DNA from: Charina bottae
Lineage: Eukaryota > Chordata > Lepidosauria > Squamata > Charinaidae
DNA length: 64,000 nt
Direction of reading: 5' to 3'
Assembly (NCBI GenBank): GCA_023362775.1
Contig: JALMGJ010000005.1
Span: 38,001,463 to 38,065,462 of the forward strand
Below, in pieces: positions 1-27,459 of the stretch. Position 1 is the first letter of the stretch; the number at the start of each line of letters is the position of its first letter. The notes under the pieces were generated by a model. The model did not search any database and had not been told where the DNA came from. It worked only from the letters and a program-made list of their open reading frames with translations. The position numbers and the translations under genes are program-made.

Positions 1-3000
1 TGTGACCAAATCATCCTGAGTATGTTCCTCAACATTGATTTCAATTCAGATGCTTAAACATATATGATTTTTACAACCCTCTGAAAGAATATATGGGTAT
101 ATCATGGAAACAAGGTATATCATGGAAAAAGGCAAAGCTGATGAAGGAATGCAGAAAGGAAAAAGAGGTTGATTGAAGTTACTCCAGTGCAGCTTTCTCC
201 AACCTGATGTCCTCCAGATGTGTTAGAACTATAATTCCCAGTCAGCATGGGCATGGTTTGGAGGAAGACTGTTCTAGGGCCGAGAATAGGCAATATTTGG
301 GGGCCAATAGACACAATTGAAATTGTTGAGGCATATCAAGGGTCACTATGGGGGAGGATGGCTGCCCTTGGAGTATTCAGCCAGCTGAAAAGTATCTCTC
401 CCTGGGACTGGTCAGCTTTCTTTCTTCTCCTTTCTTTTTGGTTGTCCAAGATCCTCTCTATCACCCCAGCTTACTTTGTTCCTTTTTTTCTGGGCAGATG
501 ACCACATTCCAACAAAACACTGTGCTGCACCCATCCTCTATGACCGTTTCCCCCAAATGCCAATAAAACATATGTGAAGGGGGCCCATTGATGTAAATAA
601 AGATGACATTAGAGCTGGTTGAACGCAGCACACCCCTCTCCCATTTAATTTTTTTTTAATAAAAAGAATATTTAAACAATTATTTCTGGTGGGGCAGGTT
701 GTCTGGCAGATATCAAGGGAAACATCGATAGGGACATTGATGTCTGTTGGTACCAAATTGCATATCCTTGAGTATCAATTCCACATGTTTGGTGGTGGTA
801 TAAAAATATAATATTCTGTTCAAAAGGGATTTTCCCTTCCAAACAAGCTAGCAATAAATTAACAGAACAAAAGAAAAACAAAACAAGAAAATGAAGCCAA
901 ATGAAGTACAGCAGTATTGCTCCTTTTGCTGATATCAGCTAAGTCCTGTATTCTTGATTAAGTTGAAGCAGAGGCAATTTATATAAAGATGTTTCCAGTT
1001 GTCAACTTCTTCAGTGACAATAATAGCAAACCTATAAGCAAAAATAAAAGAAAAATCTTACAGGAAATGTACCTATTATCAAGAATAATGGTAATTAGTG
1101 GAAGGTGTTGCTCCTAGGTTTGCTCAGTGGTTTTTATTACTCCTACACTAATCTTGCTAGCATACTTGCCAAGCAAACATCTGTTTTGCAGGATCCTGGC
1201 TTGTCAACATGCAGTCATCTGTAAGATCATTGATTAAAACTAATATCAGGAAGTACTCCTAATTGTAAGCTGGATTTTGCACTTAGTATGAAAGCCGTCT
1301 ACCCTGGTCATGCAATGATTCTTCCATCCCTGGTTACTGAGCTTTCTAGTCCAGCCTTCCCTGACCTGGTACCCTGCAAATGTATTGGAGTATAAATCCA
1401 GGATTCCTACTCAGCATGCTGTGAGCTCCAGTTCTATGACTTGTGGAGGATAACCGGTTGAAAAAGGCATCTCTGCTATATATTCTAGAAGTGGCATTTC
1501 TTCCTTCTTTTTGTCCAAACTCTGCAGCTCTTGGCAGGAAACCTGAGTATGATTGTTTTCAGTAGACTGTTTCAGGATTGATTTAATGCATGTTGATTTA
1601 TTTACCATTTGATTTAATTATTTGTAACATTTATTAGCCACAATACGCTGTGAGATATGGCACCCAAAGCAGCAGCCTTCATTAAATCCAAAGTTTTAAA
1701 TACTAAATTCTTACAAAGAATAGAAAGTCCATCTTTGAGACTTCTGGGCATCGCCAGAGAAGTAGGAAAGACTAGGAATCACGTGCCTGTAGGTTTGTGC
1801 CTGCTCCTTCCTCTTCCTATCTCTTTCTCCTATATGAGCATTATTCTTAGCTGCCTACATGGATGAAAACAGAATTGATGGCGGCATCTCAAAGTTGTCA
1901 GCAAGGATGGTTGGATTTGGCTGAAGGATCAGAATAACAAAGGGTCTATTTACACGAACAGCCTTTCCCAACCTGATGCGTTCCCAATCTGAGACTATAA
2001 TTGTCATCATCCCAAGGCAGCATTTTTATCTTGGGATAATCCCAACCCATCTGGATTGTATCTAGTTGTAGAAGGTGGCACTAGAGCAACCATTTTCCAG
2101 GTTCCCCATCTTTCTTAATTTGCATGAGTTTCAGGAACTTCCTTCAAATCTTGATGGTACTGAACTAAGAAGAACTTGCTGGTCAGAACCAAGCTCACCC
2201 ACCCACCATGGATACCTGTTTCAGCTCCCAGCTTTGCTATAATGTGTCACCAAGCTACTTTCCCAGAGAGCAGCCAACCACCACTTTAGGATTCATTCAC
2301 TTTATCTCAATATCATTGAATAGCGTGATGCAAGAGCACCTCAAATTGGCTTCATGTACAGTATATAGATGTGGAGAAGCACTGTAAAAGTCCTCCTTGT
2401 GGGGCTGTCAAGAAGCTCCTGTGGACCCATATTGCAGTATTTACAGTAATTATTACAAAAAGGTAAGGATGTATCAGATTGAACCAAATGGCACGAATGA
2501 CCAAATTCTGTGTCTGAATTAGGCTGTCTAAATACTAAATGGTCAGTTTTTTCCTTGGGGCACGCAGACATTGACATGCCCAATCCTTCCATTGTCAGAT
2601 GCAGCTCTTTAATCAGAGATTTAGGCTTACCTTGTCTTCCAGACCTGCTACCATTTTGGATTTGCAGAAACCAGTCTTTGTTACTAAGACCTGCCATAGC
2701 TTGAGATTCCAGTTTCCCTAAATGGCAGGTATTTCTGATCTAGATGGTATAGTAAACTCAAATTCCTGGTTAAGAACCGTGTGCAATAGTGGTAAAATGG
2801 CAGCAGACACGCACTTGTCAGCCTGACTTTGTGGCTTCTCGTGTTCTGCAAACGTAGCCAAACGCTCAGCATCTTTCACCTTCACAATGCTAAGAGAGAG
2901 CTTACCTTTGTTTCAGGTAGTGATGCACTGACAGTGAACTTCAGGACTGAATTCAGGGCTCCGCAATGCAGGCCCTAAAACCCATGCAAGACATTTCAGT

Positions 3001-5079
3001 GTATCTCATTATTGCCCCGTTCACTAATTCACCATGTGTTTATCAGAGTGCCTTAATAGCTTTGCCTTCTACTTGGGACAGAGAGGTGCTGTCCGTAGTG
3101 CTTAGGCTTTGGAAGACCTGCATGATAAAACTGCTGCTGCTGCTGCCACCTCCACCACCACTGCCTTTTTAAACTAACCATGTGATTGTTTGTGTTTTTG
3201 CAGGCAGTTTCTTGATTCGGATATGCCTAGGTATTATTTGTGAGCCTCCCCGTATATTTTATTTCCTCCGCTGCACCTTCTTCAAATCAGCATTGGGGTA
3301 GCAATGCTGTAGACTGAATTTACTTCCACCTACCCAAGCACACCAGCTTCTTTCTCTTTTTCTCTTCTGCATCATTGGGCTTCGTTTTGTTCCATTTTGT
3401 TCCTTGGTTGTTGCTTTTTGTTAGTTTCCTTTCCTTTCCTTTCCTTTTATTTTATTTTAAAGGCCAGTGTTTCTCTTATTTCTGTCTCACTCCTATATGC
3501 TCTCTTTGGGGGCAGGGGCTGGGAGCTGGCTTCCCCCCCCCCCATTTGATTTCCCTGTTGTAACTTTTTTTGTTCTCTGTCCGCCAAAAAGATGCTGGCC
3601 TGCCCTGCCCTGCCCATACTGGAACTCCATCCCCTGCTTCCGGCCCTGGCAGTGACACAGGAGCTGAGCTGGTGCAGGCTTCATGAGATGCTGTGCTCTG
3701 TGTGACTGGGGTGGGAGAGGAGATTAGGGGAACCCCAGGATGGTGTGAAAGAGCCAAAGAGAGGGGCTTTTTTGGACAGGCCTCCTAGGGAGCTTTCAGT
3801 CAGACTTAGGTGGCAAAAGCTGCTCAAAATCCAGTCTGGGGCAGCTGCACAAACTCAAGTATCAAATGGATTGCATGACTTGGACTGTGACAATGATTAG
3901 ATATTAGAACAGCATCCCAAGGAGACAATAAAATTGCCAACTCTGCATTGCATGCTAGGAAGATTGGAATTACTGAATATAATTCTTTAAATATTTAAGA
4001 GATCCTGGTGGTCTCACTGGCTTCAGATGATGGTATTGGTCCCACACATTGGAGAGGCATCATGTTGAGGAGGAAGACTATGCTAGGTCAGAAGGTTTAA
4101 GGAAATCTTAAACTTCAACAGCAGCAAAGGAGCTAGTTTGTTATATAAAACGTAAGCAATTCTTCAAACATCTCTCTGTTCCCTCTCCCCAGTATAATGA
4201 TCTACCTCTCTTGTTGAAGAATTTAAAATCAAATAAGGAAAGCTAAAGTGGAAAATGGAAAGAAAAATTGTCTGATGGATTAGTTTTCTAATATTTGAAT
4301 TAGTCCCATTGAGCCCCCTGGAATCTAGGCTTAAGACTTCATTGTGTTTGTTTCAGAGATGTCAGTGATACAAAATTGGTTTTATTGTAGTGCCTGCTAA
4401 TTAGTCATCCTGATCTAAAAGTTTGGTACAAAAAGTGCCATTGAAGGTAATTGGCTGGAAAATACCATGAATGAATTGGACAAGACAGGTATGGCCACTG
4501 TGATTTATGGCTCAATCCATCTCAAGTTAGAAGCATTTCCAGCCTTGGTGTCAGCATTTAAGAGTTTTGTTCCTTCATCAGCAGTTTTCTGCCAATTTTT
4601 AACTGAGTTTCTGTTGCTTATTCCAGTCACCTTGATGGAACTGGTTTCCATTAATGGTTTATTGTGTGGTGTGGATTTATACAGTAAAGTTTACATCAAA
4701 CTTTATATGATGGTCATCTGGAAGATGAAGTTGGTATGGGTTTTACATTTGGGGATTAGAAAGGTTTATTTCATAATTATTAGAATGAATATTTCTATAT
4801 AATTTGGGTCACCTTCTTTTTCAGAGACATTTGGATTTATTTATTGCTATATTTCTTCTCATCTTGCTGTAGCACTTTTGCATGGAACACCTTGCTTGTT
4901 CTTTCTTATTGATTAGGACATACTGTAGTCTGATTTGGTGAAATAAACTTTTAAAATTGTTCAATACTGCTCAGTACAGTATCATTGCTCAGTACTGTTC
5001 AGAGAAGCTGTATTTTTTTTAGGGAAGTAGACTGAAAGTTTATTTTTCCTGTAAATCTCACCTTGCTGAAATCATTGTA

Positions 5080-5212
5080 GCACAGCCTCCCCAAATTTCA
5101 TGCATTCCAGATGTGCTAAGACTACAACTCCAGGCTGCCAAGGAATTCAGGGAGTTGTAATCCCGACATGTCTTCAAAGCGACAGGTTGGGGGATACTGA
5201 AACCCAATTCTC
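5080..5212. mobile_element. Short palindromic hAT-type non-autonomous element
   Basis: Two inverted arms carry the words CTACAACTCC (near 5123) and GGAGTTGTAA (near 5153), around a short loop. The outer arms read CCTCCCCAAATTTCATG and ...CAGGTTGGGGGATA. This layout is typical of the short foldback DNA elements common in amniote genomes. The family is inferred from the layout; I did not find a clean target duplication. Confidence 0.5.
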
Positions 5213-5244
5213 ACACTGGAAATCAAAATTAACCCATTCAATCA

Positions 5245-5395
5245 TGTCTGATTCTTAGAGACTGCCTGGACAAGTCCCTGCAGTTTTCTTGGCAAGATTT
5301 TCAGAAGTGGTTTGCCATTGCCTCCTTCCTAGGGCTGAGAGAGAGCGGCTGGCCCAAGGTCACCCAGCTGGCAGATAATATAGGTGAAAGAAATC
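5245..5395 (-). repeat. SINE-like fragment with Bov-B-like 3' tail
   Basis: Read on the minus strand, the segment contains GGCAATGGCAAACCACTTCT and then a tail resembling AGAATCAGACATGATTGAA. That tail recalls the end of Bov-B LINEs and the SINEs that use them. On the plus strand it also holds a MIR-like word, CCAAGGTCACCCAGC. The fragment is decayed and its class is uncertain. Confidence 0.35.
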
Positions 5396-7262
5396 TAATT
5401 GAATCGACATGACTATTAGTCTTTCACCTAGAAAACAACACATGAAGCAACATGCTGGGTTTCCTATTGTGTACCACGTCCTTCTACTAAGAGAGTGAAG
5501 AGAGAACAGTATTGTAACTAACTCTGGCTGGTCTCTTCAAATCTCCATGCATCCCTGTGTAGCTGCCTCCCTGGGTAGCTTTTGTCAGACACCTATAAAC
5601 AATGCTTTCTGACATTTTAATTTCTTTGTGTATCTGTACGTGTGTTTGTCTTGGGTTGCCTTCCACTTATAGCATTTCACTTGGAAATGACACTAGGTAT
5701 TTCTGTCTCACTTTTCTCTCACACCCTTGCTTGATCTCTTACCAGTTTCCCTCCTTTCCTGTTCACCTTTACACTCTTCCTGTCCTAAACTTGTTTCCTT
5801 CCTTTTGAAATGTGTCTTCCACCTGCTTGTGTCTCAGTGAACTTAGTCTTAGCGCTTTTGCTTTTTGCAAGATGCTTCGGATCTCTTCATGTGAAAGTGT
5901 GTGATGTTTAGAATCGTATAGTAACTGTGCATCAACCAATACTCAGATCCTCTTTACCAAGAGTCAGCTGTTGTTCTTAGAGATGAATCTATTGTTAATA
6001 AATTATCTTCCAACAGGTGGATTGGTGTCTCTTGCTATTAAAGAGGCTTCTGACTATGTTGATACTGAATGTTGGTGAGCTGTGATAGTGGAATGCCGGA
6101 AAATTTTTAAAACTTGAGGATGCTCAGACAGAAATGAGAGAGAGTCCCAGCATTTTGATCATGTTTGGAAAATAATTTCTGAAATGGTCTCTGATACATC
6201 AAAACATTTAAATTGAACCAAATATGTTTTCAAGAAAAGAACCTCATAACTGAGAATGTGATTGAAAGGGAATAGGTGGTAAATTGGGCATATGTTACAA
6301 TTATTGGAGCCCCTATCTCCTTTGGGAGTTCCAGCATGACAACAGCAGCTAGTATGCCATGCATTTTATTCTTTATGGGAATCCTGATTTCTGGAGTGGC
6401 ATAATATTCCATAGCACTGCAGGGAGCTTATGGACTTTGCCTGAACAAGCTAGCTGTTGGCTTGTCCGAGCAATACAGGCAGGAAAGCCCGGAGTGTATC
6501 TTGATTGGGCTCTGACCTTCATATACAAATGCGATGGCTTGTACATATAAGGCTGCTATAAAGAGCAGATGTTGTTCAAATGTGGAATGAGAAATGAGAG
6601 TGACTCTCTCAATCGTAATACCCAGTGTTCAGGAATTGGGCAAAACCAAGCAAGTTCATCCTTCTTATTAAAAGTTAGGGTTTTAAATTTGATTGTTTTA
6701 TTTCCAATGAAAAGGTTTTTATAAAATTGCAAGGTTCTATCACCATTTTATGAAATCATTAATTTTATTCATAGGTGGGTCGCACAAATTCATTGATCAT
6801 TTTAGGGTCATGGCACAGCAAAGTTTGAGAACCTCTGGACTGATATCTATGGAATGTATTTTGTACATTAAGGATTACAGGAATAATAGTCCACAATTGT
6901 GGTTATGTGCAAAAAACAAACAAAAAACATGGTAAATTAGCTGAAAACGCTTTTATGAAATAACAAACTTCTGGCCAAGCTAATACTGAAAACGTTTCTA
7001 GAGGTGTGGAATTGAATGCAACACTGAGCATCCTCACTTTTTCTTTTTTCTGATTATGCTTGCCAAAAATTAGTATCTCCTTCCAATGGAAGAAAGATTA
7101 TTTATTTTAATATGTTTGACTGAAGAGATGTGGCCTTGGAGTGCTTTAGGCAATATTTTAAGGTGGCCAATTATTTCTAGTTCAAGGAAGGATCTTTTTC
7201 AATTGCTATCCAAGTGTCTTGCTTCTTGCCCACTTTCTCTTTCAGAGGGCATCTTAAATTGC

Positions 7263-8632
7263 ATTTTTGGATTATCGCTGGCAGGAGTGGGATGGGGGTA
7301 GTGTATCCATCCTGGCTTCTCTTGACATCTTGGCAGCTTTTGATACCATTGACCATGGTATCCTTCTGGATCGGCTCAAGGGGTTGGTAGTGGGCGGCAC
7401 TGTACTGTGCTGGTTCTCTTCCTTCCTTCGGGGACAATACCAGTCAATGTTGATTGGGAGTGAGAGGTCCCACCCTCTGCTCCTACTATGTGGGGTGCCT
7501 CAGGGTTTGGTGCTCTCTCCACTTCTGTTTAACATCTACATGAAACCACTGGGGGAGATCATCCGTTGCCATGGGGTAAGGTATCATCAGTATGCTGATG
7601 ACACTCAACTGTACCTCTCCGCCCCTGGCGTACTAAGCGATGCTGCCGTCCTGGTGCCTGGAAGCTGTGGGGGTCTGAATGGGGAACAACAGGCTTCAAC
7701 TGAGCCCTGGCAAGACTGAGTGGTTTGGGGTTTTAGGGCCTTCCAAATCTGGGATTTTACCATCTTTGGTAAAGAATGGGGCGGCACTGCCCCAAACAGA
7801 CCAAATGTGTGCAACTTGGGGGTCCTTCTGGACTCACAACTCCTGCTTGATGAGCAGGTGGGAGTCGTGGCCAGGAGGGCCTTGCACAACTAGGTGTTCT
7901 ACACCAGTTGTGCCTATCCCTGGATTGTGAGGCTCTGCTCACAGTTACTCACCCCCTGGCCATCTCCTGAATGGACTAACCCTGTATGTGGAGCTGCCCT
8001 TGAAGAGTACCCGGAAGCTTCAGCTGGTGCAAAATGCAGCAGCGTGGGCAGTTATGTATACCCCTAGAAGGACACATGTTACACCTCTGCTCCATGAACT
8101 GCATTGGTTACCAGTTTGCTTCCAGGTCCAATTCAAGGTGCTGGTTTTGACCTTTAAAGCCCTACATGACATGGGGCCAGGTTATCTGAGGGATCGCCTC
8201 TCCCCTATTACATCTACCCATCCCATCAGGTGTGGCAGGAGAGGCATGTTGCGGGTCTCATCTGCTAAGGAATTCCATCTGATGGGACCTACAAGACAAG
8301 CCTTTTCTGCCGCAGCACCCACTTGGAACATCATCCCCCCCCCCCCCGAGGTGAAGCTAGCCCTACCCCTTATGGCCTTCCGGAAAGCCTTCCGGAAAAC
8401 CCTCAAAACATGTTTTTTTCGTCAGGCCTGGGGATCCCTGACAGCAGGGAGCCTGCATGGTGGCTACATCATGCATAACATTCTGATTTCAACCCCCTCA
8501 CGATTTTGGTTTTAATTATTAATTTAATTTTTTAACTGGTTTTATAATATGTGTAAATCATTGGTTTTATTGTACACTGCCCAGAGCCACCTTGTGTGAA
8601 ATGGGCAGCCATATAAATTTGATAAATAAAAA
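7263..8632 (+). mobile_element. Decayed L2/CR1-type LINE (reverse transcriptase and 3' end)
   Basis: Reverse-transcriptase motifs appear in order: FDTIDHGILLDRLKGL, VPQGLVLSPLLFNIYM, and YHQYADDTQLYLS with the catalytic YADD codons at 7591-7602. The frame shifts near 7680-7720, and later pieces run at 7679-7930 and 7988-8515 (LVQNAAAWAV, LHWLPVCFQVQFKVLVLTFKA, characteristic of the L2-type C-terminal region). The element ends with CCCAGAGCCACCTTGTG and a TTTGATAAATAAA tail near 8632. There are frameshifts and a C-homopolymer at 8336-8347, so it is not functional. It lies upstream of the first visible KIF1A exon, probably in an intron. Confidence 0.85.
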
Positions 8633-8707
8633 AATCCCAAGATAAGAATGAGGCAATAGGTCTCACAACTGCTTAGGACTATTTAGTCAGAAGTATGGAG
8701 CAATGGG

Positions 8708-9045
8708 AGGGGCGTGGTGGCTCAGCGGGTAAGACGCCAGGCTTGTCGATCGGAATATTGCAAGTTCGGGGGTTCGAATCCCTAGCCCTGCGTGCGGAGT
8801 GAGCTCCCGCACTAGCCCCAGCTCTTGCCAACCTAGCAATTTGAAAGCATGCAAATGCAAGTAGATGAATAGGTACCACTTTGGTGGGTAGGTAACAGCG
8901 TTCCGTGTGCGTCATGTGGCCACATGACCGTGGAAGCGTCTTCAGACAACGCTAGCTCTTCGGCTAACAAACGGAGATGAGCACCGGCCCCTAGAGTCGG
9001 ACACGACTGCACAACTGTGGGGGGGGAACCTTTACCTTTTTTTTT
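8708..9045 (+). mobile_element. Full-length Sauria-type SINE with 14-bp target duplication
   Basis: The 5' part is tRNA-derived, with an A-box region (GTGGCTCAGCGGGTAAGAC) and a B-box-like GGTTCGAATCC. The body contains GCATGCAAATGCAAGTAGAT. The tail GAGTCGGACACGACTG matches the end of Bov-B LINEs. The flanks TATGGAGCAATGGG at 8694-8707 and 9046-9059 are identical, showing retrotransposition by LINE machinery. Confidence 0.9.
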
Positions 9046-9445
9046 TATGGAGCAATGGGTGCTATTTCTATCAATAGAAATCTGATACACCCTCAACTCC
9101 AATCCTCTGTCTATGTAACTCCCTTTTCAAGTGCTCTCTTCCTCTTTCCCTGTTTTTCTGTCACCCTCTCCTTTTTCATATTTTCTGTGTAGCTGAAATC
9201 ATCTCTATCCATATGCGACCAAATTTTTTAAAAAAGGATCACAGAATTCATAGCCCTAAGGCCTTCCTTGAGAATTCCCAGTGATGCTTTCACCTTTGCC
9301 TTTCAAAACAAGGTACTATTTTTGGGCCAGAGTACTCCAGGATGGCTACATCATTCAGACAGATCTCTCTCTCTGTGTGTTTGTGCATGTTTGTGTTTTG
9401 TTGCTGTTAACAATGTTTTGGTAATAGTTCGTAGTCTTTTTTTAA

Positions 9446-23328
<13,883 letters not shown>

Positions 23329-24139
23329 CTTAAAAGAGCTGCCCACCTCCAAAAAACAGAAAAGTGAAATAATGGGTGCTGTTGGAAGATCCCCATCTTA
23401 AATTTGGATTTTTCCTGTCATTCATCTCCCCAGATGCCTGTGCCACAGAGTGATCCATCATGAGTTACAGCTTCATTGGGCAAACTCATTTCCCTTGTGT
23501 AATTTTAAAAGGGTGGTATTCCCTGGAATTCTTGCACACGTGATCTTCCACTCTTCTCTTTATTGAGTGGCTTATGACTACTAACAAAGCAAGAGCTTTT
23601 TTCTTTCCTTCTAAGTTTTTTTTTAATTTTTAAATCAATTGTTCAATTTAAAGAGATAGGAATTTGCAAAAGAGTGAAAGTTAATGCTATTTAAAGAGAT
23701 AAAAGTGATAGAATTATGTGCTGCTAATTCATAACTTATTGTTGACATTTTACAAATTACTTGATAGAGAAAAAGTAGTATGAGATTATATTTATAAAGT
23801 ATTTATTTCTATTTACTTCACTGAAAATAATATGCATTCTGTTAATCATGTGTTTTGGGATCTCCCCTAACTTATGTATATTCATGATGCTGGGTTGCAT
23901 TTTTGGTAAAGGAAAAGTTGCCCAAAGGAGCCAGAGTGGTGATGCAAGAAGAATCCATCTGCTGCTGTTTGATGTGGCTACCTTTATTTTCTTTTCAACC
24001 TGCATTTGTTGTCTGGATATTCCTTTCCATGTTAATTTAATTAACAACATTCTCCCTCCTCGCCCCCCTCTGCTAATACACAAACACTTTTTTTTAACAA
24101 GTGGTGTGACTGAAGGCAAAGGAACAGCACCAGAAAATT

Positions 24140-24385
24140 TTATTTATTTTATTTTATTTTTATCCTGCCTTTATTATTTTTATAAATAACTCAAGGCGGC
24201 GAACATACCTAATACTCCTTCCTCCTCCTATTTCCTCCACAACAGCAACCCTGTGAGGTGAGTTGGGCTGAGAGACTGGCCCAAGGTCACCCAGACGGCT
24301 TTCCTGCCTAAGGCGGGACTAGAACTCACAGACTCCTGGTTTCTAGCCCAGCACCTTAACCACTAGACCAAACTGGCTCTCCAAA
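24140..24385 (-). mobile_element. tRNA-derived, MIR-like SINE in KIF1A 3' UTR region
   Basis: It starts with a TTTATTTTATTTT tract and shows AACTCAAGGCGGCGAACAT, CCCAAGGTCACCCAGACGG and CACTAGACCAAACTGGCTCT. It is the same family and orientation as 22371-22629. Confidence 0.82.
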
Positions 24386-24483
24386 ATAGAGGAAGCACAG
24401 ATTTTTTTTCCTTCCTGCTGCTTTTTCTTGTAGGGTGGCTTACATTTTTCCCTGTTGGATAAAATGAAGCTGGAAATATACAT

Positions 24484-24730
24484 AAGAACCGAAACAGTGC
24501 CCTGCTGGATTGGACCCCTGGCCGATCTGGTCCAGCAGGCTGTTCTCTCAGTGGCCAACCAACTGCCCAAGGAAGCCCACTAGTCTCCCAGCAGATGGCC
24601 TTCGGAGGCTGCCATCAAGGCTAAAAGCCATTGATCCCCAGGACTTCCATGAATTGGTCCAATCCTTTTTTGAAGCCAGCCAAGCTGGTAGCCAGCACCA
24701 CACATTCTGAGCAGAATAATTTGTGAGTGA
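24484..24730 (+). repeat. Unclassified interspersed repeat
   Basis: It contains CCCTGCTGGATTGGACC, GGTCCAGCAGGCTGTTCTC, CAGTGGCCAACCAACTGCCC and TCCATGAATTGGTCCAATCC. This kind of text recurs widely in reptile genomes, and a diverged relative lies at 41889-42150. I cannot name the family with confidence. Confidence 0.5.
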
Positions 24731-24883
24731 AAGGTTTAAGCATCCCCTCCCAAGCATTATTTTGCTCCCAGAAGTAGCTTCCACATGTTGCTTTTCATTA
24801 ATTAAAAAGGAGCCCATGAAGAGGGGAGTATAGCAAGCACGGACCTTCTGTCTTATATCAATAAGGGTGATATGGCATGGAAC

Positions 24884-24990
24884 AGTTTTCCCTACCCTAG
24901 TGCCCTCTGACTGAATTAGGCCTGTAGTTGCCAGATTTCCCTGTCAGCATGGGCACTGTAGCTCTACATGTCTGGAAGATACCAGATGAA
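24884..24990. repeat. Fragment of short hAT-type element
   Basis: It reads TTTTCCCTACCCTAGTGCCC, CTGTAGTTGCCAG, CTGTCAGCATGGGCACTGTA and ATGTCTGGAAGATACCAGA. This is the layout of the common amniote foldback elements around a TGTAGTTCC-like core. Ends are not sharp. Confidence 0.4.
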
Positions 24991-25503
24991 AGAAAGTTAG
25001 CAAGACAGGGAGAAGTTGGAATGCTTGTCATTAGCAATGTCATAGATGATATTTAATTATGGCCCAATATAGCTATTTGATATTGGGCATATCAAATATT
25101 TAACATATAAATATTCCCAGTGATGAGGAAAATCCAAGTCCTATGTCTGCACAGTGGAAGTGCAATCTCAAGAGATGGTGTCTAGTCTTCCCACAGCAAA
25201 GAAGAAACTACTGTATGTTGGTTGCACTTAAAACTGATTGTCTGAAAAAGATAGCTTGTTGTTTTCTTTTCTGAGAAAAGTAGATTTAGGGTATGCAGTG
25301 GGAATGTAGCAAAGATGAAAGGGATCTTTACACAGGAAAGAATATGCCTTTCTTTCTGTCACTGTAGGAAGTGATGCTGTTAAAAATCTCCTTCAAAATG
25401 TTAAATATAGTTGTTATCTGTTTTTTTTCTTTTTCAAGTGTTAGAATTCCAAGTGGAATGGACCAATTGGAAAATGAAGCTGACCAAAGCATAGACACTG
25501 AAA

Positions 25504-25509
25504 AATAAA
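25504..25509 (+). promoter_or_regulatory. KIF1A: Candidate KIF1A poly(A) signal (proximal)
   Basis: An AATAAA hexamer about 2.2 kb past the stop codon. The downstream region is only moderately T-rich, so its use is uncertain. Confidence 0.3.
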
Positions 25510-26380
25510 TTAATCCCTAGCACTAAGTAGTTGAAGAAGATATTTTCATTTTTATCAAATTTTTAGAGTAATCTTAAAAGCAAAGGTCTGTGTTTTATCT
25601 CAGAGTTCTTGTTTTCAGTGTTTTTTAAAAAATGGGTATCTATGTAAAGCCAACCTTTGGCAAACCTCTAAAGATCCCCAGCCCTTCTTATATATGTTCC
25701 TAGGAATATGGCATATTTCACTAATAGTGAATCTTGATTTGCACAGCATGGCTACACTTTGGTTTCATTCTTTTCAAATCTCCCACTTTTTTGTTGCATC
25801 TATTGGTCCTCTGTGTGATGCCCAGATGAGAGTCTGTTTAGTGATATACTGTTTGAATTTCATGTGCATGTGATGTGAGGAGATGTGTGAATATAAAGGC
25901 AAGAATGTCAGAATCCCTTCTGCATAGATTCAGTGGATTGGTAAAAGTGTCCCAGGTGTACATAAACATCAGGTCTCAGCAGGAATGGTGACCAAAATAA
26001 CCCTGCTAGACTAGAGGAAAACTCCACAATCCTTTTATAATGCTGTAGTCTCTGGCTGGAAGATACTAGCTGGGTTGGCACAACATACCAAGCCAATTGC
26101 TTGTTTTTAGCTTAGATTGTTGTGTGAATCCAGCAAATGTGGATCATTAATCATGTTTTATAATTTAGTGTGTTGTGTAAAATTAGTTAACTGTGCTTTA
26201 TCCAGTAAACCATGACTTAACACAGTGTATGAACACAGTCACTACATAATTGTGAGATTTTCTACGTATTTCCTTCTGATTAGCTCTCTTAAAATGGCAT
26301 TTCTTTCCTTCAAGAAACTCAATTCTTAAACATCTAAAGGACAAAGCATAATCTAATATCTTACTGGTCTGGGATCAGGA

Positions 26381-26505
26381 ATGAGAATCATGGACCACTC
26401 CAGACATTGCTGAACTACAGCTCCCTGCAGCCTGAAGCAGCATAGATGATGATGAAAAATGCTGGAAGCTGTAGTTCAGCAAACCCATGAGGAATCCAGA
26501 TTCCC
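26381..26505. mobile_element. Palindromic hAT-type non-autonomous element
   Basis: The arms TTGCTGAACTACAGCTCCC (near 26407) and GGAAGCTGTAGTTCAGCAAA (near 26464) are inverted copies around a short loop. No clear target duplication was found. Confidence 0.5.
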
Positions 26506-27459
26506 ATCCTTGTTACCTAACATACACACTTGTCTTGCTCTTTTAAGAATTATTCTTAGCATTAGTTCTTAATTTTAATCAGTCAAACACTAATAGGTTG
26601 GGGCAAGTGCTTGGCCATAATATGTTTTCAGAATGTGCTACCCTGATTTAAATGCACAAGAAAGGTATTTTTACTGCCCATTCAGTATGAAGATGCAGGA
26701 GATTGTTGTGACACTTTTATTTACTTTAATCCTCATTATTTACTCTCTGTGTTTGCAAAATAGCAAAGAATTATAATCATTTTCTAAAAACAGCCTTGGT
26801 AGGCAACTTTATTCATTTCAGCTTTCCAGCCTGAAGCTGCTTCCAGACAACGTGTTTACAGTGAAATTGTGTGTCTCGTTTACTCACATTTAATGAGGAA
26901 TTAACACCACAGTCATCCTCCAGTAACCCTTGTGTTTTCCTAGTGGTGCTTCTGCCTTTTTCTTACTGAAAAAAATCCCACTTTGGGGAAAGGAATCGAT
27001 AAGCACTAAGATCTCTTTGAAGCTGTGCTGGCTGGAAAAACTGTCCAAATTATGAGAGTTAGGAAGATTTGTCAATGAGGTAGGAGAATGACATTTGGGA
27101 GTGCCTTTCATTTCTGTGTTCCTTGCCGTGAATTTCCCACTGCAGGACCATTTCATGTCTTACAATGCAATTCCTTTTCCCAAACAGTTTTGTCATTTAA
27201 CCCTTGTAAATCATTTAGTCGTTCTTTAAAAAAAACCCAATATATGTTTGATCTTAAGCCGTAGTTGCCAATGTTTTCCTTTACACAGATACTACATTAT
27301 CAGCAAAGGTTTTGGGGAGCAACACATAAGCTAAGGATTACCATTGTAATGCCTGTGGGCACCAGAAGACACAACTGCTATAGCATCCAGAAAACCTCAA
27401 AATTAAATATTATTTTTTTAAAAAAAATAAATGGCTGAAATCATACTGTGAAATTTGGG

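Larger units (their letters stand above)
1..7262. other. No gene recognised; probably KIF1A intron
   Basis: I see no exon with convincing splice sites and a recognisable product. The first KIF1A exon in the window starts in mid-codon at 9472, so this stretch is probably intron or holds exons I failed to recognise. It contains fragments of short hAT-type elements (about 190-260, 1958-2090, 5080-5212), a SINE-like fragment (about 5245-5395), and simple pyrimidine-rich tracts near 3420-3470 and 3533-3543. The small open frames here have no family resemblance I can name. Confidence 0.6.

Noticed and set aside
4467..4802. 111-residue open frame (hydrophobic)
   Set aside because: I recognise no family, the codon pattern looks like AT-rich non-coding DNA, and no clear splice or promoter context was found.
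8701..8790. Functional tRNA genes at SINE heads
   Set aside because: The A- and B-box-like segments are followed by SINE bodies and no cloverleaf could be completed, so these are tRNA-derived SINE heads.
8679..9102. Open frames through SINE copies (also 39821, 42252 and 59804)
   Set aside because: All match the same Sauria-type SINE text, so they are repeat-derived and not host genes.
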